64,000 bases of DNA from Erwinia aphidicola (GTDB lineage Bacteria; Pseudomonadota; Gammaproteobacteria; Enterobacterales; Enterobacteriaceae): assembly GCF_024169515.1 (NCBI RefSeq), contig NZ_JAMKCQ010000001.1, positions 4,673,077-4,737,076 of the forward strand, given 5' to 3'. The position numbers were made by a program, and so were the translations under genes. Numbering within the stretch: the first letter of the stretch is position 1; every line of letters starts with the position of its first letter. The notes under the pieces were generated by a model. It had not been told where the DNA came from. It did no database searches and was given only the letters and a program-made list of their open reading frames with translations. Below, one piece after another: positions 41,876 to 51,126 of the stretch.

Positions 41876-42778
41876 TTAAGGTTGTTTCGCTAAAATCTTC
41901 TGAATTTCTTCGCGGAAATCGCGGCCCTGGTCATGGTTACGCAGGCCCCAGGTCACGAAGGCTTTCATGTAACCCAGCTTACGACCACAGTCAAAGCTGT
42001 CGCCGCTCAGCAGGTGCGCGTCAACCGGCTGTTTTTTATTCAGGTTGGCAATGGCGTCGGTCAGCTGATAACGGCCCCAGGCACCCGGCTCAAGGTTTTC
42101 CAGCTCGGTCCAGATATCCGCAGACAGCACGTAGCGACCGACCGCAGCCAGATCGGAGTTCAGCGTCTGTGGGTTTTCAGGTTTCTCGACGAACTCAACA
42201 ATAGAGGCCACTTTACCGGCAAAATCCAGCGGCTCGTCGGTGGTGATCACCGAGTATTCGGAGAGATCGGCTTCCGGCATGTGGTGTGCCAGTACCTGGC
42301 TGCGGCCGGTCTCTTCGAAACGTGCCACCATGGCAGCCAGGTTATAGCGCAGTGGGTCGGCGCTGGCGTTGTCCAGCAGCACGTCCGGCAGTACCACAAC
42401 AAACGCTTCGTCATGCAGCATCGGGCGCGCACACAGTAGCGCATTCGCCAGGCCCAGCGGCTGAGGCTGGCGCACGTTCATAATGGTCACGCCCGGTGGG
42501 CAGATAGATTTCACTTCGCTCAGCAGGGAACGCTTAACGCGCGCTTCGAGCAGGGCTTCCAGTTCGTAGGAAGTATCAAAATGGTTTTCGACCGCATTCT
42601 TGGACGCGTGGGTGACCAGAACAATTTCCTTGATACCTGCTGCCACGCACTCGTCGATGATGTACTGAATCATCGGCTTATCGACTACCGGCAACATCTC
42701 TTTAGGAATGGCTTTTGTAGCAGGGAGCATATGCATACCGAGACCCGCAACCGGGATAACTGCTTTAAGCTTGGTCAT
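41876..42778 (-). CDS. galF: GalF, UTP-glucose-1-phosphate uridylyltransferase homologue
   Basis: A 300-residue GalU paralogue: [20 protein letters not shown] and [19 protein letters not shown] at the start. In active GalU the loop is G-T-R-M; here it is G-M-H-M as in E. coli GalF, which has little or no uridylyltransferase activity alone and modulates UDP-glucose levels. ATG at 42778 gives the family start [12 protein letters not shown]; an in-frame start 13 codons upstream is not supported. It lies 41 bases upstream of galE. Confidence 0.92.
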   Translation of the reverse strand: MTKLKAVIPVAGLGMHMLPATKAIPKEMLPVVDKPMIQYIIDECVAAGIKEIVLVTHASKNAVENHFDTSYELEALLEARVKRSLLSEVKSICPPGVTIMNVRQPQPLGLANALLCARPMLHDEAFVVVLPDVLLDNASADPLRYNLAAMVARFEETGRSQVLAHHMPEADLSEYSVITTDEPLDFAGKVASIVEFVEKPENPQTLNSDLAAVGRYVLSADIWTELENLEPGAWGRYQLTDAIANLNKKQPVDAHLLSGDSFDCGRKLGYMKAFVTWGLRNHDQGRDFREEIQKILAKQP

Positions 42779-42883
42779 ATTTTTTCCATATAAATGAAGT
42801 AAAAAACGTTCACTCATTATGCATTAAAGGGATGATTCACAAGTATAATCTTAATCTGAAAAAATAGCGCCAGGGCCAGCTAT

Positions 42884-42912
42884 AAAAAAAAGGCCACCGC
42901 CAGGGTGACCTT
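42884..42912 (-). terminator. Intrinsic terminator after amsL
   Basis: On the minus strand AAGGTCACC pairs with GGTGGCCTT (one G-U) and is followed by seven T. It would separate the long ams transcript from galF-galE, unless antitermination via the upstream ops site carries transcription through. Confidence 0.75.
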
Positions 42913-42927
42913 ATATTTATTACCGGG

Positions 42928-44268
42928 TTACAGGATGCCGCTGAACCATTCGGGCATCACAAATAAATTATAATAACTGACCAGCGCCATGATCCCGACG
43001 AACACCACCGACACCGACACCCACTGGCGGGCGTACGGAATGAAGCGGATCCCAATCACTGGCTTAATAAAGAACGGATGCGCGAAGCCAGAAATCAGCA
43101 CCTGGGAAATCGACAGCGTCAGCGCCACGTAAGCGACATTTGGCCAGATCCAGGTTGTCGCCAGCACCGCAACCACGATCAGACTGGCAACAATATTCCA
43201 GTAGAACTCGACGTTGGTGCGGCCATTGGCCTGGGAGATCGCGCCGGTCAGCCCGCCCATCGGGCGCAGCATGCCGAACAGCAGCATCAGTGGGATCAGG
43301 TGCCCTACCGCCTCATGAGCCGTACCGTAAAGCACGCGAACAATCACCGGGGAGAGAATACCAATCGCCAGATACATCAGGCTGCTGAACAGCATAATCG
43401 CCAGCGTGCCCTTGAGGAACAGCTTCTGCAGCTGCGCAGGCTCATGCTGTTTTTCAGCAAAGCGTGGCAGTGCCAGGCGGTTAATGACCGGCGTCACCAG
43501 CTTCAGCGGTTGCAGCACCAGCTCTTTTGCCAGCGAGTAAACCCCGAGCATCTCGGCGCCCATCACCTTGCCGACAATCAGGGAGTCGGCCTGGGTGCGC
43601 AGCTGGTTAATGGTCTGCGAGCCGAGCTGATACACGCCGTACTTCATCGAACTGAAGAAGGTGCCTTTATCAAACTCAAAGGTTGGACGCCACGACTTCT
43701 CACCAAACCAGATCATGCAGAGAATACGCATGGCGGCATTGGCAAACAGGCCGAGGATCACCGCAGAAACGTTAAGCGGCGTGAGGTACAGCAGCGCGAC
43801 CGTCAGAGCGAAAGCGAGGAACTTAGTCACCATCTCTATCTTCGCCAGCAGCACCATGCGCTTGGCTTTGATAAAGTGCGCCTGATACTGCGACAGCGAG
43901 CCGAGCACCAGGAAGTTCAGGCTGGTCAGCATAATCAACCCGGTGAGCTGCGGCAGATGATAAAAGTACGCAATCGGCCAGGCAATGGCGATCAGCAGCA
44001 GCCCGGTTAGCAGGCTGAGCAGCACGTTCACCCAATAGATGGTGCTCTGCTCTTTGCGGGTAATGTTCTGGCGATGCACGATATAGCTGCTCATCCCCAT
44101 ATCCTGCAACACCATGGCCACCGCGAGGATGGCATTGATAATTGCCAGAATACCCAGTTCATGCGCTTCCAGTTTGCGCGCCAGTACGCCCAGCTGAACC
44201 ACTTGCAGTACCGCAGCAAAACAGGTACCACCAAACAGCCATACGGCCTGGTTTTTTAAACTACTCAC
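42928..44268 (-). CDS. amsL: Exopolysaccharide flippase (Wzx/AmsL type)
   Basis: A 446-residue MOP-superfamily membrane protein with about 12-14 hydrophobic segments (SSLKNQAVWLFGGTCFAAVL at the start). It resembles WzxC/AmsL-type exporters, with the family block LGVYSLAKELVLQPLKLVTPVINRLALPRFAE. It would flip the lipid-linked exopolysaccharide unit. It overlaps amsK by four bases. A different, AT-rich Wzx at 28920 serves the O-antigen. Confidence 0.9.
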   Translation of the reverse strand: MSSLKNQAVWLFGGTCFAAVLQVVQLGVLARKLEAHELGILAIINAILAVAMVLQDMGMSSYIVHRQNITRKEQSTIYWVNVLLSLLTGLLLIAIAWPIAYFYHLPQLTGLIMLTSLNFLVLGSLSQYQAHFIKAKRMVLLAKIEMVTKFLAFALTVALLYLTPLNVSAVILGLFANAAMRILCMIWFGEKSWRPTFEFDKGTFFSSMKYGVYQLGSQTINQLRTQADSLIVGKVMGAEMLGVYSLAKELVLQPLKLVTPVINRLALPRFAEKQHEPAQLQKLFLKGTLAIMLFSSLMYLAIGILSPVIVRVLYGTAHEAVGHLIPLMLLFGMLRPMGGLTGAISQANGRTNVEFYWNIVASLIVVAVLATTWIWPNVAYVALTLSISQVLISGFAHPFFIKPVIGIRFIPYARQWVSVSVVFVGIMALVSYYNLFVMPEWFSGIL

Positions 44269-45488
44269 GCTAATTGCTCCAGAATTTCGGCCAGCCTGCG
44301 GTAGGCAATATGCTGGTTAAACTCGGTTTCAACCTTAAGACGGGCTGCGGCCACCACCGGGGCTACATCGGCCTCGCCCTTCGACAATTTCAGCAGGATG
44401 TCGGCCAGCGCTTCGGCGTCGCCCTCTGGCGCCAGCCAGCCGGAGACATTGTGCTCGATCAGCTCAGGAATACCGCTGTGCTCGCTCGACACCACCGGCA
44501 GCCCGACGGCCATCGCCTCCATCAGCGCGACGGGGATCCCTTCCATATCGCCATCGGCAGCGGTCAGCGACGGCAGCAGGAAGATATCGGCTTCATCCAG
44601 ATAGCGTTTAATCTCCTCCTGCGGTTTGAAGCCAACCATCTTCACGCACTCTTCCAACTTGGCGTTGGTGATGGTGGCACGCAGCTCATCTTCAAGGTCG
44701 CCGTTACCGACGATGCTGTACTCGAAGTGACCGCCCTGCGCTTTGAGGATTTTGCAGGCATCAATCGCCACGCCCAGCCCTTTTTTCTCGGTCAGGCGAG
44801 CCACGGAGAGAATGCGCAGCGGCTGGTGAAGCGAATCACGGGCCTGCAGATTAAATTTCTCCGGCTCGATCCCCATGCGCGTCACGTGGATCTTCTCCGG
44901 CGGGCAGCCCATCTCGATCAGCTTGCGCTCCCACAGATGACTGATCGGCAACAGCAGTTCGCTCTGGGTAAACAGGCGCGCGTAATCCTCTTTGTGCTCT
45001 TCAAGGATATGGCGGCGGGAGATATCCGCCCCGTGGAATACGGTGGCCTGCTTGCCCTGCAGTACGCCAAGCTCGCGCAGCTTGTTCGCCAGCGCCCCGG
45101 CGTAGCCGAAGTGCACCAGGAACACGTCCGCGACAAACGGCGTCTTGTTGGCGGCAACAATCGCCGGCAACAGCAGCTTGCTCGACTGCGCGCCGTAGCG
45201 CCCGATATTGAATGATTTCAGGGTGGCGGAGCTAAGAATTTTAGGCAACACGATCTGCAGACGCTGCTTCAGCTTGTCCGCATTGGTCACCTTCTCTTCC
45301 GGCAGCAGATAGTGGGTTTTTTCCGCCAGATTATAGCGGTCAAAGGCCCCGTGCCGGTTTACCAGATCGCCCGGGAACACCGAGATAATCTCAACGTCAT
45401 AGCCGATATCAATAAAATGCGTCACCTGGTTCAGCACGAAAGTTTCAGAGCTGACCGGAAAACGCATCGTGAAAAATGTTAATTTCAT
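44265..45488 (-). CDS. amsK: Exopolysaccharide glycosyltransferase AmsK (GT4)
   Basis: A 407-residue GT-B transferase. The N-terminus KLTFFTMRFPVSSETFVLNQ is typical of the WcaL/AmsK group; the donor-binding half has RILSVARLTEKKGLGVAIDA, VGFKPQEEIKRYLDEADIFLLPS and the E-x7-E motif in DMEGIPVALMEAMAVGLPVV. Adds a sugar to the repeat unit on the cytoplasmic side. It starts 4 bases after the amsJ stop. Confidence 0.9.
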   Translation of the reverse strand: MKLTFFTMRFPVSSETFVLNQVTHFIDIGYDVEIISVFPGDLVNRHGAFDRYNLAEKTHYLLPEEKVTNADKLKQRLQIVLPKILSSATLKSFNIGRYGAQSSKLLLPAIVAANKTPFVADVFLVHFGYAGALANKLRELGVLQGKQATVFHGADISRRHILEEHKEDYARLFTQSELLLPISHLWERKLIEMGCPPEKIHVTRMGIEPEKFNLQARDSLHQPLRILSVARLTEKKGLGVAIDACKILKAQGGHFEYSIVGNGDLEDELRATITNAKLEECVKMVGFKPQEEIKRYLDEADIFLLPSLTAADGDMEGIPVALMEAMAVGLPVVSSEHSGIPELIEHNVSGWLAPEGDAEALADILLKLSKGEADVAPVVAAARLKVETEFNQHIAYRRLAEILEQLA

Positions 45489-45492
45489 TGGT

Positions 45493-46743
45493 TCACCCTA
45501 AGAGTTTAACCACGTCGTCAGTGATCCGGTTACCCAGCATCCGTTCCTGTTCCACAGCGCTGTCTACCTGCTGTTTCACCGCATCGTAGTTATCCAGTAC
45601 GGTATTCACTTTCGTGATAATGCTGCCGTCCATCAGGCTCTTCACATCGCTGGCCATCTCTGGCAGGCCCAGCTGGTTCATCACCCCAAGGGATTTGTGC
45701 TCATAGTTGATCGCCACGGCTGGCGTACCAAAGTTCATTGAGATAATCGCCGAGTGCAGGCGTGTACCAATCGTCAGGTGGCACTGACCCAGCAGGATAC
45801 CCAGCTCAAGGTCGTTAAACTCATCCATGATGACGTGGTACTTATCTTTCTGTTCGATATGGTCGCTCAGGGTCATCGCCACCATACGGTCATCTTTGTT
45901 GTAGCTGTCGATGCCGGTACAGGTCGAGAACGCCACCACCTGGTAGCCGCGGGCGATCATGGCGTTGATCACTTTGCCAAAGGCTTCTTCATACTGCTGC
46001 TGCGTTACGCCCAGTCGCTTGTCGAACGGGGCCAGTTCACGCACGGTAATGGCAATGGTCTTTTGCTGGCCGATAACCTGCTGCCAGTGCAGCAGGTTAT
46101 GGCCCGGCTCCGCCACTTCACGTGCGCGCACCAGAAAGGCGGTATCAGCACCTTTTACCACTTTCCCGGTGGTGATACCGCCCTGCTTCATCATCTCCAG
46201 GCTGACGCTTTCACGCAGCACCAGGCTGTTTACGCGGTCAAAGACAAAATTGGCGATTTCATTAAAACGCGGCTTCTGGAAAGGACCCACGCTGTGCCCA
46301 ATCATATGAATCGGCTTGCCGGCCAGCAGCGCACAGAGCGAGTGTTCAAACTGCAGCGGGCCGTAAAGGTCAACGAAGAACGAGCCACCGACCTGAATAA
46401 TCGCGTCATACTGCTTCAGATTGTCGCTGAACTCCTGCAGATACTGCGGCACAGGAAACAGCTTAAACACGCCGCGTTTGGCGATATGCGCCATCATGAT
46501 TTTCGGCATCAGACGGCGCTTAATTTTATCTACCAGCTTGTTTTTGCCCTTTTTAGTCTGCAAAAAGAGCGCATCTGGCAGAATATCTTGCTGGAGCAGG
46601 TAACCAGAACTGGTTGGATAACGGCTAATAACGTCAATATCGAGGTCGTTCCTTGCCAGGTTTAACGAATCAATAATCCCGCGTAAAATAGCGCCATCAC
46701 CACGATTTCCACATGTATGATTGCCAACTAACAAAATCTTCAT
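45493..46743 (-). CDS. amsJ: Polysaccharide pyruvyl transferase
   Basis: A 416-residue enzyme of the pyruvyl transferase family (WcaK/AmsJ): ILLVGNHTCGNRGDGAILRG at the N-terminus, QVGGSFFVDLYGP in the middle and IGTRLHSAIISMNFGTPAVA near the C-terminus. It would add a pyruvate ketal, using phosphoenolpyruvate, to a sugar of the exopolysaccharide, which is a known decoration of amylovoran and related polymers. Confidence 0.9.
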   Translation of the reverse strand: MKILLVGNHTCGNRGDGAILRGIIDSLNLARNDLDIDVISRYPTSSGYLLQQDILPDALFLQTKKGKNKLVDKIKRRLMPKIMMAHIAKRGVFKLFPVPQYLQEFSDNLKQYDAIIQVGGSFFVDLYGPLQFEHSLCALLAGKPIHMIGHSVGPFQKPRFNEIANFVFDRVNSLVLRESVSLEMMKQGGITTGKVVKGADTAFLVRAREVAEPGHNLLHWQQVIGQQKTIAITVRELAPFDKRLGVTQQQYEEAFGKVINAMIARGYQVVAFSTCTGIDSYNKDDRMVAMTLSDHIEQKDKYHVIMDEFNDLELGILLGQCHLTIGTRLHSAIISMNFGTPAVAINYEHKSLGVMNQLGLPEMASDVKSLMDGSIITKVNTVLDNYDAVKQQVDSAVEQERMLGNRITDDVVKLLG

Positions 46744-46937
46744 AACTACTCCAGAAAAAATTTTATAATTCTTACAGGCCTAAATGACCTTAAGTGGTTA
46801 ATTAATAAGTCTTATTGTTTAAAAACTGCCAAACACCCATCAATACGTCTTAACCGCTTAAAACAGGCTGCCTTTCCAGGCATCAGAAAAACAGCCTGAT
46901 AACTCTGAAAAACCGTGGTCTTAACGAAAAACTGACA
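46744..46937. other. Gap between amsF and amsJ
   Basis: A 194-base gap in an otherwise tightly packed operon. It holds short AT-rich sequence and no clear hairpin; a weak internal promoter is possible but not shown. Confidence 0.35.
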
Positions 46938-49151
46938 CTATTTCAGTGCGAAGTAGGGAATAGCTACCTGCTTGCCGTTCAGAACAATCGAGACAAACCC
47001 CTCGGGATGGTCGGTATTAACCTGATCGGCGCTCAGCGGGCGGGAAGCCATCAGCAAATCGCCATTTTCATTAGCGCCAATGCCCGCTTTACCGTTGTGC
47101 AGGCTGAAGCGCTGCACCGCACGGCTGGCGTCTTTGCCCGTTGGCGCCGCGCCAAATTTCATGCTGCTGTCGAAGCGCGCGCAGCGTCCGGTCTTGAAGC
47201 GGTCTTTAGCCGTGGTTTTGATCAGCACCCCGGCAGAAGCAACCCAGCCGTCAATTTTGACGAAGATCCGCACATCGGTGTCGTGCGGCGTCACGATCAT
47301 CACGTCGAGCACCGGACTGGCACCTTCCGCATGCCATGAGGCTTCAAACTTGTGGGTTTTGCGCTGCAGGCTGACGATCGCCCGCCCGCCGGTAGTCTTA
47401 TCGCCGACCACCTTATTGAGCGGCGCGCTGCTGCTGCCGTTACTGAATGAGGACTGGCCGAAGATTTCAATCTCCCACGCATCGCCGACATCCGGGGTAT
47501 AGATGTTGCCCAGCTCAACCCATTTCTGCTGATTGCTGTTATTTTCGATGCGGAAACGCGAAGTCAGGTAGTTGTACTTCATGCTGCCGTCGACCGCGAT
47601 ACCGTAGGATTCCACGCGGGTTGAACCGCGCTCCCAGGCGCCCAGCCACTCACCTTCCGCCAGCGAGTTATCGATCCAGCTGCCGGCCTGCAGATTCGTC
47701 TGGCGCGTATTCAGGCGCGAGTTATGGGCGATCAGCGGGTTCTTACAGGTTTCCAGGCTCAGGGCATCGATAATCCACTGGCCGTTGGAGATGTCGCCGG
47801 GGAATTCGGTATGCTCGATCCAGCCGTTGTGGATCAGCGACTGACCGCAGCGCTGCAGGTTAAGGACTTTCCCTTCGGTGCAGTACTGCGCGTTAAAGTT
47901 AGACAGCTCGATGGCGGTGCTGTGGTCCCACTTGCCCTGCGGCGCGTTCGACCAGACAGATTTGATCACGTCGCCGCTGCAGCGCAGCGCATACCACTGG
48001 TCAATTTTACAGTCGAGGGTGTCCATCAGGCTGAGCGAGGTGCCGCCAACGCGCACGAAGCGCAGGCAGGCGCCGCGGAAATACTGGCCGCCGGCGCATT
48101 TGTTGTCGAAAAAACCCTGCCTGTTCGGGCGCTCGTCGGTGCGGCCGTTGAACTGCAGGTTGCTGACTTCCACCCAGCGGGTGTTAACCTTAAAGACAAA
48201 GTCTGAATCGCCGTCGGAAACAATGGTGGTGGCCGGGAAGTAGCCAAAGTTGACCATCGCACCAGAGATGCGGAAGAAGCGCGTTTGCTGTGCAGAGAAG
48301 TCACAGGCGCTGACGAAGAACGTCCCCGCCGGGAACTGCAGGCAGATCTGCTGATTGGCATCCTGCGCCCACTGGTACATGGCCTTGATTGCCGGTGCAC
48401 TGTCGGTTTTGCCATCGTCAATCGCCCCGAAGTCAAACAGGGTCAGGCGGTTGAAGTCCTCAACCACGCGGCGCCAGTGGAAGTCGCCGTTGCCTGCGAT
48501 AATCACCCCGCCATCATCTTTGGCGGCGCTGAGGTTACCGACAAACTCACCGCCGCCGACCTCCAGCCCGTCATGCCAGCTTTTCAGCTTAATCTTGGCG
48601 CCGCTGAACAGCGGGCGGGTTTTACGCAAGTCATCTACCGAGGCAATTTCACCGATCAGCTGGTAACCGGCGGGCTGTGCCAGGCGCTGGCTGAAGTTGT
48701 TACTGCCGCGCGTCACGTCAGGGATGTTAAACAGCGTTTGTCCGCCGTCATCCACCACCGCCATTGAGTGCGACGGGTCAGCAATCAGCGCGGCATTATC
48801 GGCAATAAACTGCTCGAAGCTGCCTTTATTCAGCGCCACCGGCTGCTGCACTTCAGACACGTTGCCTTTGGCATCGCGCAGGTAGAGGCTAATCAGATTG
48901 CCCGCTTGGGTCGGGTCGCTGCCGGCTTTACCGATATAGAGTTTGCCGCTGAAATTTTTCCAGAACTGATCCGGCATGGTATAGACATTTTCCGGCGTCA
49001 GAATAGGCACATCACCCTTCGGCAGATCGCCAGGATTGACACTTTTCAGGGCCAGTGTGGGGTTACTTTTGGCCGCATTAGCGGTGAATGAGCTTACAGT
49101 GAACCCTGCAAGAATCGATGAGAACGCAGTGAGTAATTCTCTTCTTTTCAT
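46938..49151 (-). CDS. amsF: AmsF/WceF-like exported tailspike-type beta-helix protein
   Basis: A 737-residue exported protein. The signal peptide is MKRRELLTAFSSILAGF to about residue 27 (TANAA), with a twin Arg before the hydrophobic core. The N-terminal part (about residues 40-210) resembles phage tailspike head-binding regions (TPENVYTMPDQFWKNFSGKL YIGKAGSDP, in two pieces). Then comes a pectate-lyase-fold domain (LFDFGAIDDGKTDSAPAIKA, NNSRLN-type turns), and a C-terminal beta domain. AmsF/WceF proteins act on their own exopolysaccharide, as depolymerase or processing enzyme, in the periplasm or at the surface. It is GC-rich like the rest of the operon. Confidence 0.88.
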   Translation of the reverse strand: MKRRELLTAFSSILAGFTVSSFTANAAKSNPTLALKSVNPGDLPKGDVPILTPENVYTMPDQFWKNFSGKLYIGKAGSDPTQAGNLISLYLRDAKGNVSEVQQPVALNKGSFEQFIADNAALIADPSHSMAVVDDGGQTLFNIPDVTRGSNNFSQRLAQPAGYQLIGEIASVDDLRKTRPLFSGAKIKLKSWHDGLEVGGGEFVGNLSAAKDDGGVIIAGNGDFHWRRVVEDFNRLTLFDFGAIDDGKTDSAPAIKAMYQWAQDANQQICLQFPAGTFFVSACDFSAQQTRFFRISGAMVNFGYFPATTIVSDGDSDFVFKVNTRWVEVSNLQFNGRTDERPNRQGFFDNKCAGGQYFRGACLRFVRVGGTSLSLMDTLDCKIDQWYALRCSGDVIKSVWSNAPQGKWDHSTAIELSNFNAQYCTEGKVLNLQRCGQSLIHNGWIEHTEFPGDISNGQWIIDALSLETCKNPLIAHNSRLNTRQTNLQAGSWIDNSLAEGEWLGAWERGSTRVESYGIAVDGSMKYNYLTSRFRIENNSNQQKWVELGNIYTPDVGDAWEIEIFGQSSFSNGSSSAPLNKVVGDKTTGGRAIVSLQRKTHKFEASWHAEGASPVLDVMIVTPHDTDVRIFVKIDGWVASAGVLIKTTAKDRFKTGRCARFDSSMKFGAAPTGKDASRAVQRFSLHNGKAGIGANENGDLLMASRPLSADQVNTDHPEGFVSIVLNGKQVAIPYFALK

Positions 49152-49238
49152 GATGTTGTCCCGTGGTCAATTTTTGGTCCTGCAGCACAGCAGGTATGAA
49201 ACAGACTTCCAGAGGTCAGGCGCGAGCCCGTGCCGTCG

Positions 49239-50273
49239 TTAAATCAGCGACAGCCAGGCTTCTTTGATGACCTTGCCGTCAAACTTGAGGGCGGTCGTTT
49301 GAGTACTGGCGCTCATGGCGTAAAACAGCTCATCGTCATGGGCCAGCTGATTCATGCTTTCGATAAAGCGCGCTTTATCGTTCATCGCCACCAGGAATCC
49401 ATCCTGCTGATGATTAACGATCTCCTGCGGCCCGGTCGGGCAGTCATACGCCACCACCGGCAGGGACCAGGATTTCGCTTCCAGCAGCACCAGCGGCAAG
49501 CCTTCATAGCGCGAGGTCATCAGCGCCATATCGCTGTCGCGATAGTAGTCGTTGATGTTGCTGACGCGGCCGACAAAATTGACGCTGTTGCTGATATTCA
49601 GGCGCGCCGCCTGGGCTATCAGCTGCTCTTTCAACTCACCGTCACCGGCAATCACCAGCTTCCAGTCCGGATTGGTCGCCACAAAGCCCTGCCAGACATC
49701 CAGCAGCAGATCGAAACCTTTCTGATGATCCAGGCGGCCGACGGCCAGCGCCTGGTAGTGGCGCTGAGTGCGGTGATGATTTTTGTACACCACAGGATTG
49801 GGGATGGTTTTGCTGGCGATATTCCAGCCGTTGAACACCTGATGGTCTTTATCCGTCAGCACAATTACGCGGTCGTAATAGCGCAGCATCAGGTACTTGA
49901 GGAGTTTGATCGGTTTACTGAAGGAGTTAATCGCCACGTGCTCGCAGGCGTACACTTTGGCCGTTTTCTTTTTCAGCGTCATCATGCTGTACAGGGCAAA
50001 CATCACGCTGAGGCGCCCCATGCTGATCAGAAACACTGCGTCAAACTGCTCCTGATGAATACGTTTCACCACGCTTTTCAGCGGCTGCTTTTCACCGGCA
50101 AAACTGACAATTTGCTGCACATGCTCAAAGGGATAGAACGGCTGACCCGAGCCTTCCAGCGAATAGACGGTAACCTCATGCTGCGGGCCTAAACACTCCG
50201 ACATAAAGTTACAGATATTCTCGGTTCCGGCATAGGAATAGGCATCTTTGATAACCAGCACGATTTTTTTCAT
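49239..50273 (-). CDS. amsD: Exopolysaccharide glycosyltransferase, GT4 (AmsD-like)
   Basis: A 344-residue GT-B transferase: KKIVLVIKDAYSYAGTENIC at the N-terminus and the donor-site region AVGRLDHQKGFDLLLDVWQG, FVGRVSNINDYYRDSDMALM and the E-x7-E motif in RYEGLPLVLLEAKSWSLPVV. ATG at 50273 has GAGGTGG upstream; an in-frame start four codons earlier is weaker. The symbol is given by position and family and is less sure than the class. Confidence 0.82.
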   Translation of the reverse strand: MKKIVLVIKDAYSYAGTENICNFMSECLGPQHEVTVYSLEGSGQPFYPFEHVQQIVSFAGEKQPLKSVVKRIHQEQFDAVFLISMGRLSVMFALYSMMTLKKKTAKVYACEHVAINSFSKPIKLLKYLMLRYYDRVIVLTDKDHQVFNGWNIASKTIPNPVVYKNHHRTQRHYQALAVGRLDHQKGFDLLLDVWQGFVATNPDWKLVIAGDGELKEQLIAQAARLNISNSVNFVGRVSNINDYYRDSDMALMTSRYEGLPLVLLEAKSWSLPVVAYDCPTGPQEIVNHQQDGFLVAMNDKARFIESMNQLAHDDELFYAMSASTQTTALKFDGKVIKEAWLSLI

Positions 50274-50302
50274 GATTAAAACCACCTCAAAAACATCAAA
50301 TA

Positions 50303-51055
50303 TTAACGGTGCTTCAAAGTAAACAACACGCCATTAACCATGTACCAGACATAGTAGTAATAGACTTTCAGCGGGTTATTTTTAAAAATGAACTTCAACA
50401 GGTCGAGATGCCATTTGGCCGCTTTATTTTTATTGCGCGACAGCGAGTCACCCATCTCGTAATAGGTCACCAGATTTTTATCGATCACCCGCGCCTGCTT
50501 ATATTGTTCAAACAGCTCGTACAGGAACAGGAAGTCTTCGTGGCCCTTTTTCTTAAACAGCACCGTTTTCGCCGGGCGGCGATAGCAGACGGAAGAGAAG
50601 CAGATACGGAACTGCTTTTTCACGAAGCTATCCTGCATCAGATAGGGTTTACCGTAGCGCACGTCATAGGATTTGGTGCGCGAACGGTAGCTGTAATCGC
50701 TGATCACCAGATCGTCGCCGGAGGCCAGCGCGCGCGTTTGCAGCATCAGCTTGTCACTGAACCACTCATCATCACTGTCGAGGAAAGCAATAAACGGTTC
50801 GCGCGCCGCTTTCAGGCCGACATTGCGGGTTTCCGCCGCGCCGAGGTTGACCTCATTACTGAGGATCGTGATGCGCTCGTCGGTGCAGTGCTGGCGCACG
50901 AACTCCAGTGAATCATCGGTAGATTTATCGTTAATCAGGTAGATCCGCCAGTCAGTATAGGTCTGATCAATCACCGACTGCACCGCCCGCAAAATGGTCG
51001 CGCGCGCGTTGTACATGGGGATAATAATCCCGACCGTGCCGATTTGATTATTCAT
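50303..51055 (-). CDS. Exopolysaccharide glycosyltransferase, GT2
   Basis: A 250-residue GT-A transferase with VGIIIPMYNARATILRAVQS, IYLINDKSTDDSLEF, the AETRNVGLKAAREPFIAFLD block and DSDDEW as metal site. The C-terminus is positively charged with aromatic residues (YYYYVWYMVNGVLF), suggesting membrane contact. It probably corresponds to AmsE/WceN by family, but sits before rather than after the GT4 gene if I recall the reference order correctly. Confidence 0.8.
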   Translation of the reverse strand: MNNQIGTVGIIIPMYNARATILRAVQSVIDQTYTDWRIYLINDKSTDDSLEFVRQHCTDERITILSNEVNLGAAETRNVGLKAAREPFIAFLDSDDEWFSDKLMLQTRALASGDDLVISDYSYRSRTKSYDVRYGKPYLMQDSFVKKQFRICFSSVCYRRPAKTVLFKKKGHEDFLFLYELFEQYKQARVIDKNLVTYYEMGDSLSRNKNKAAKWHLDLLKFIFKNNPLKVYYYYVWYMVNGVLFTLKHR

Positions 51056-51126
51056 CTGATACCCTGAATCTGAGGTTTATAAATTATTAAATTTTCAGGG
51101 CCGGGTATGCCCGGCCGCGACGTTAA

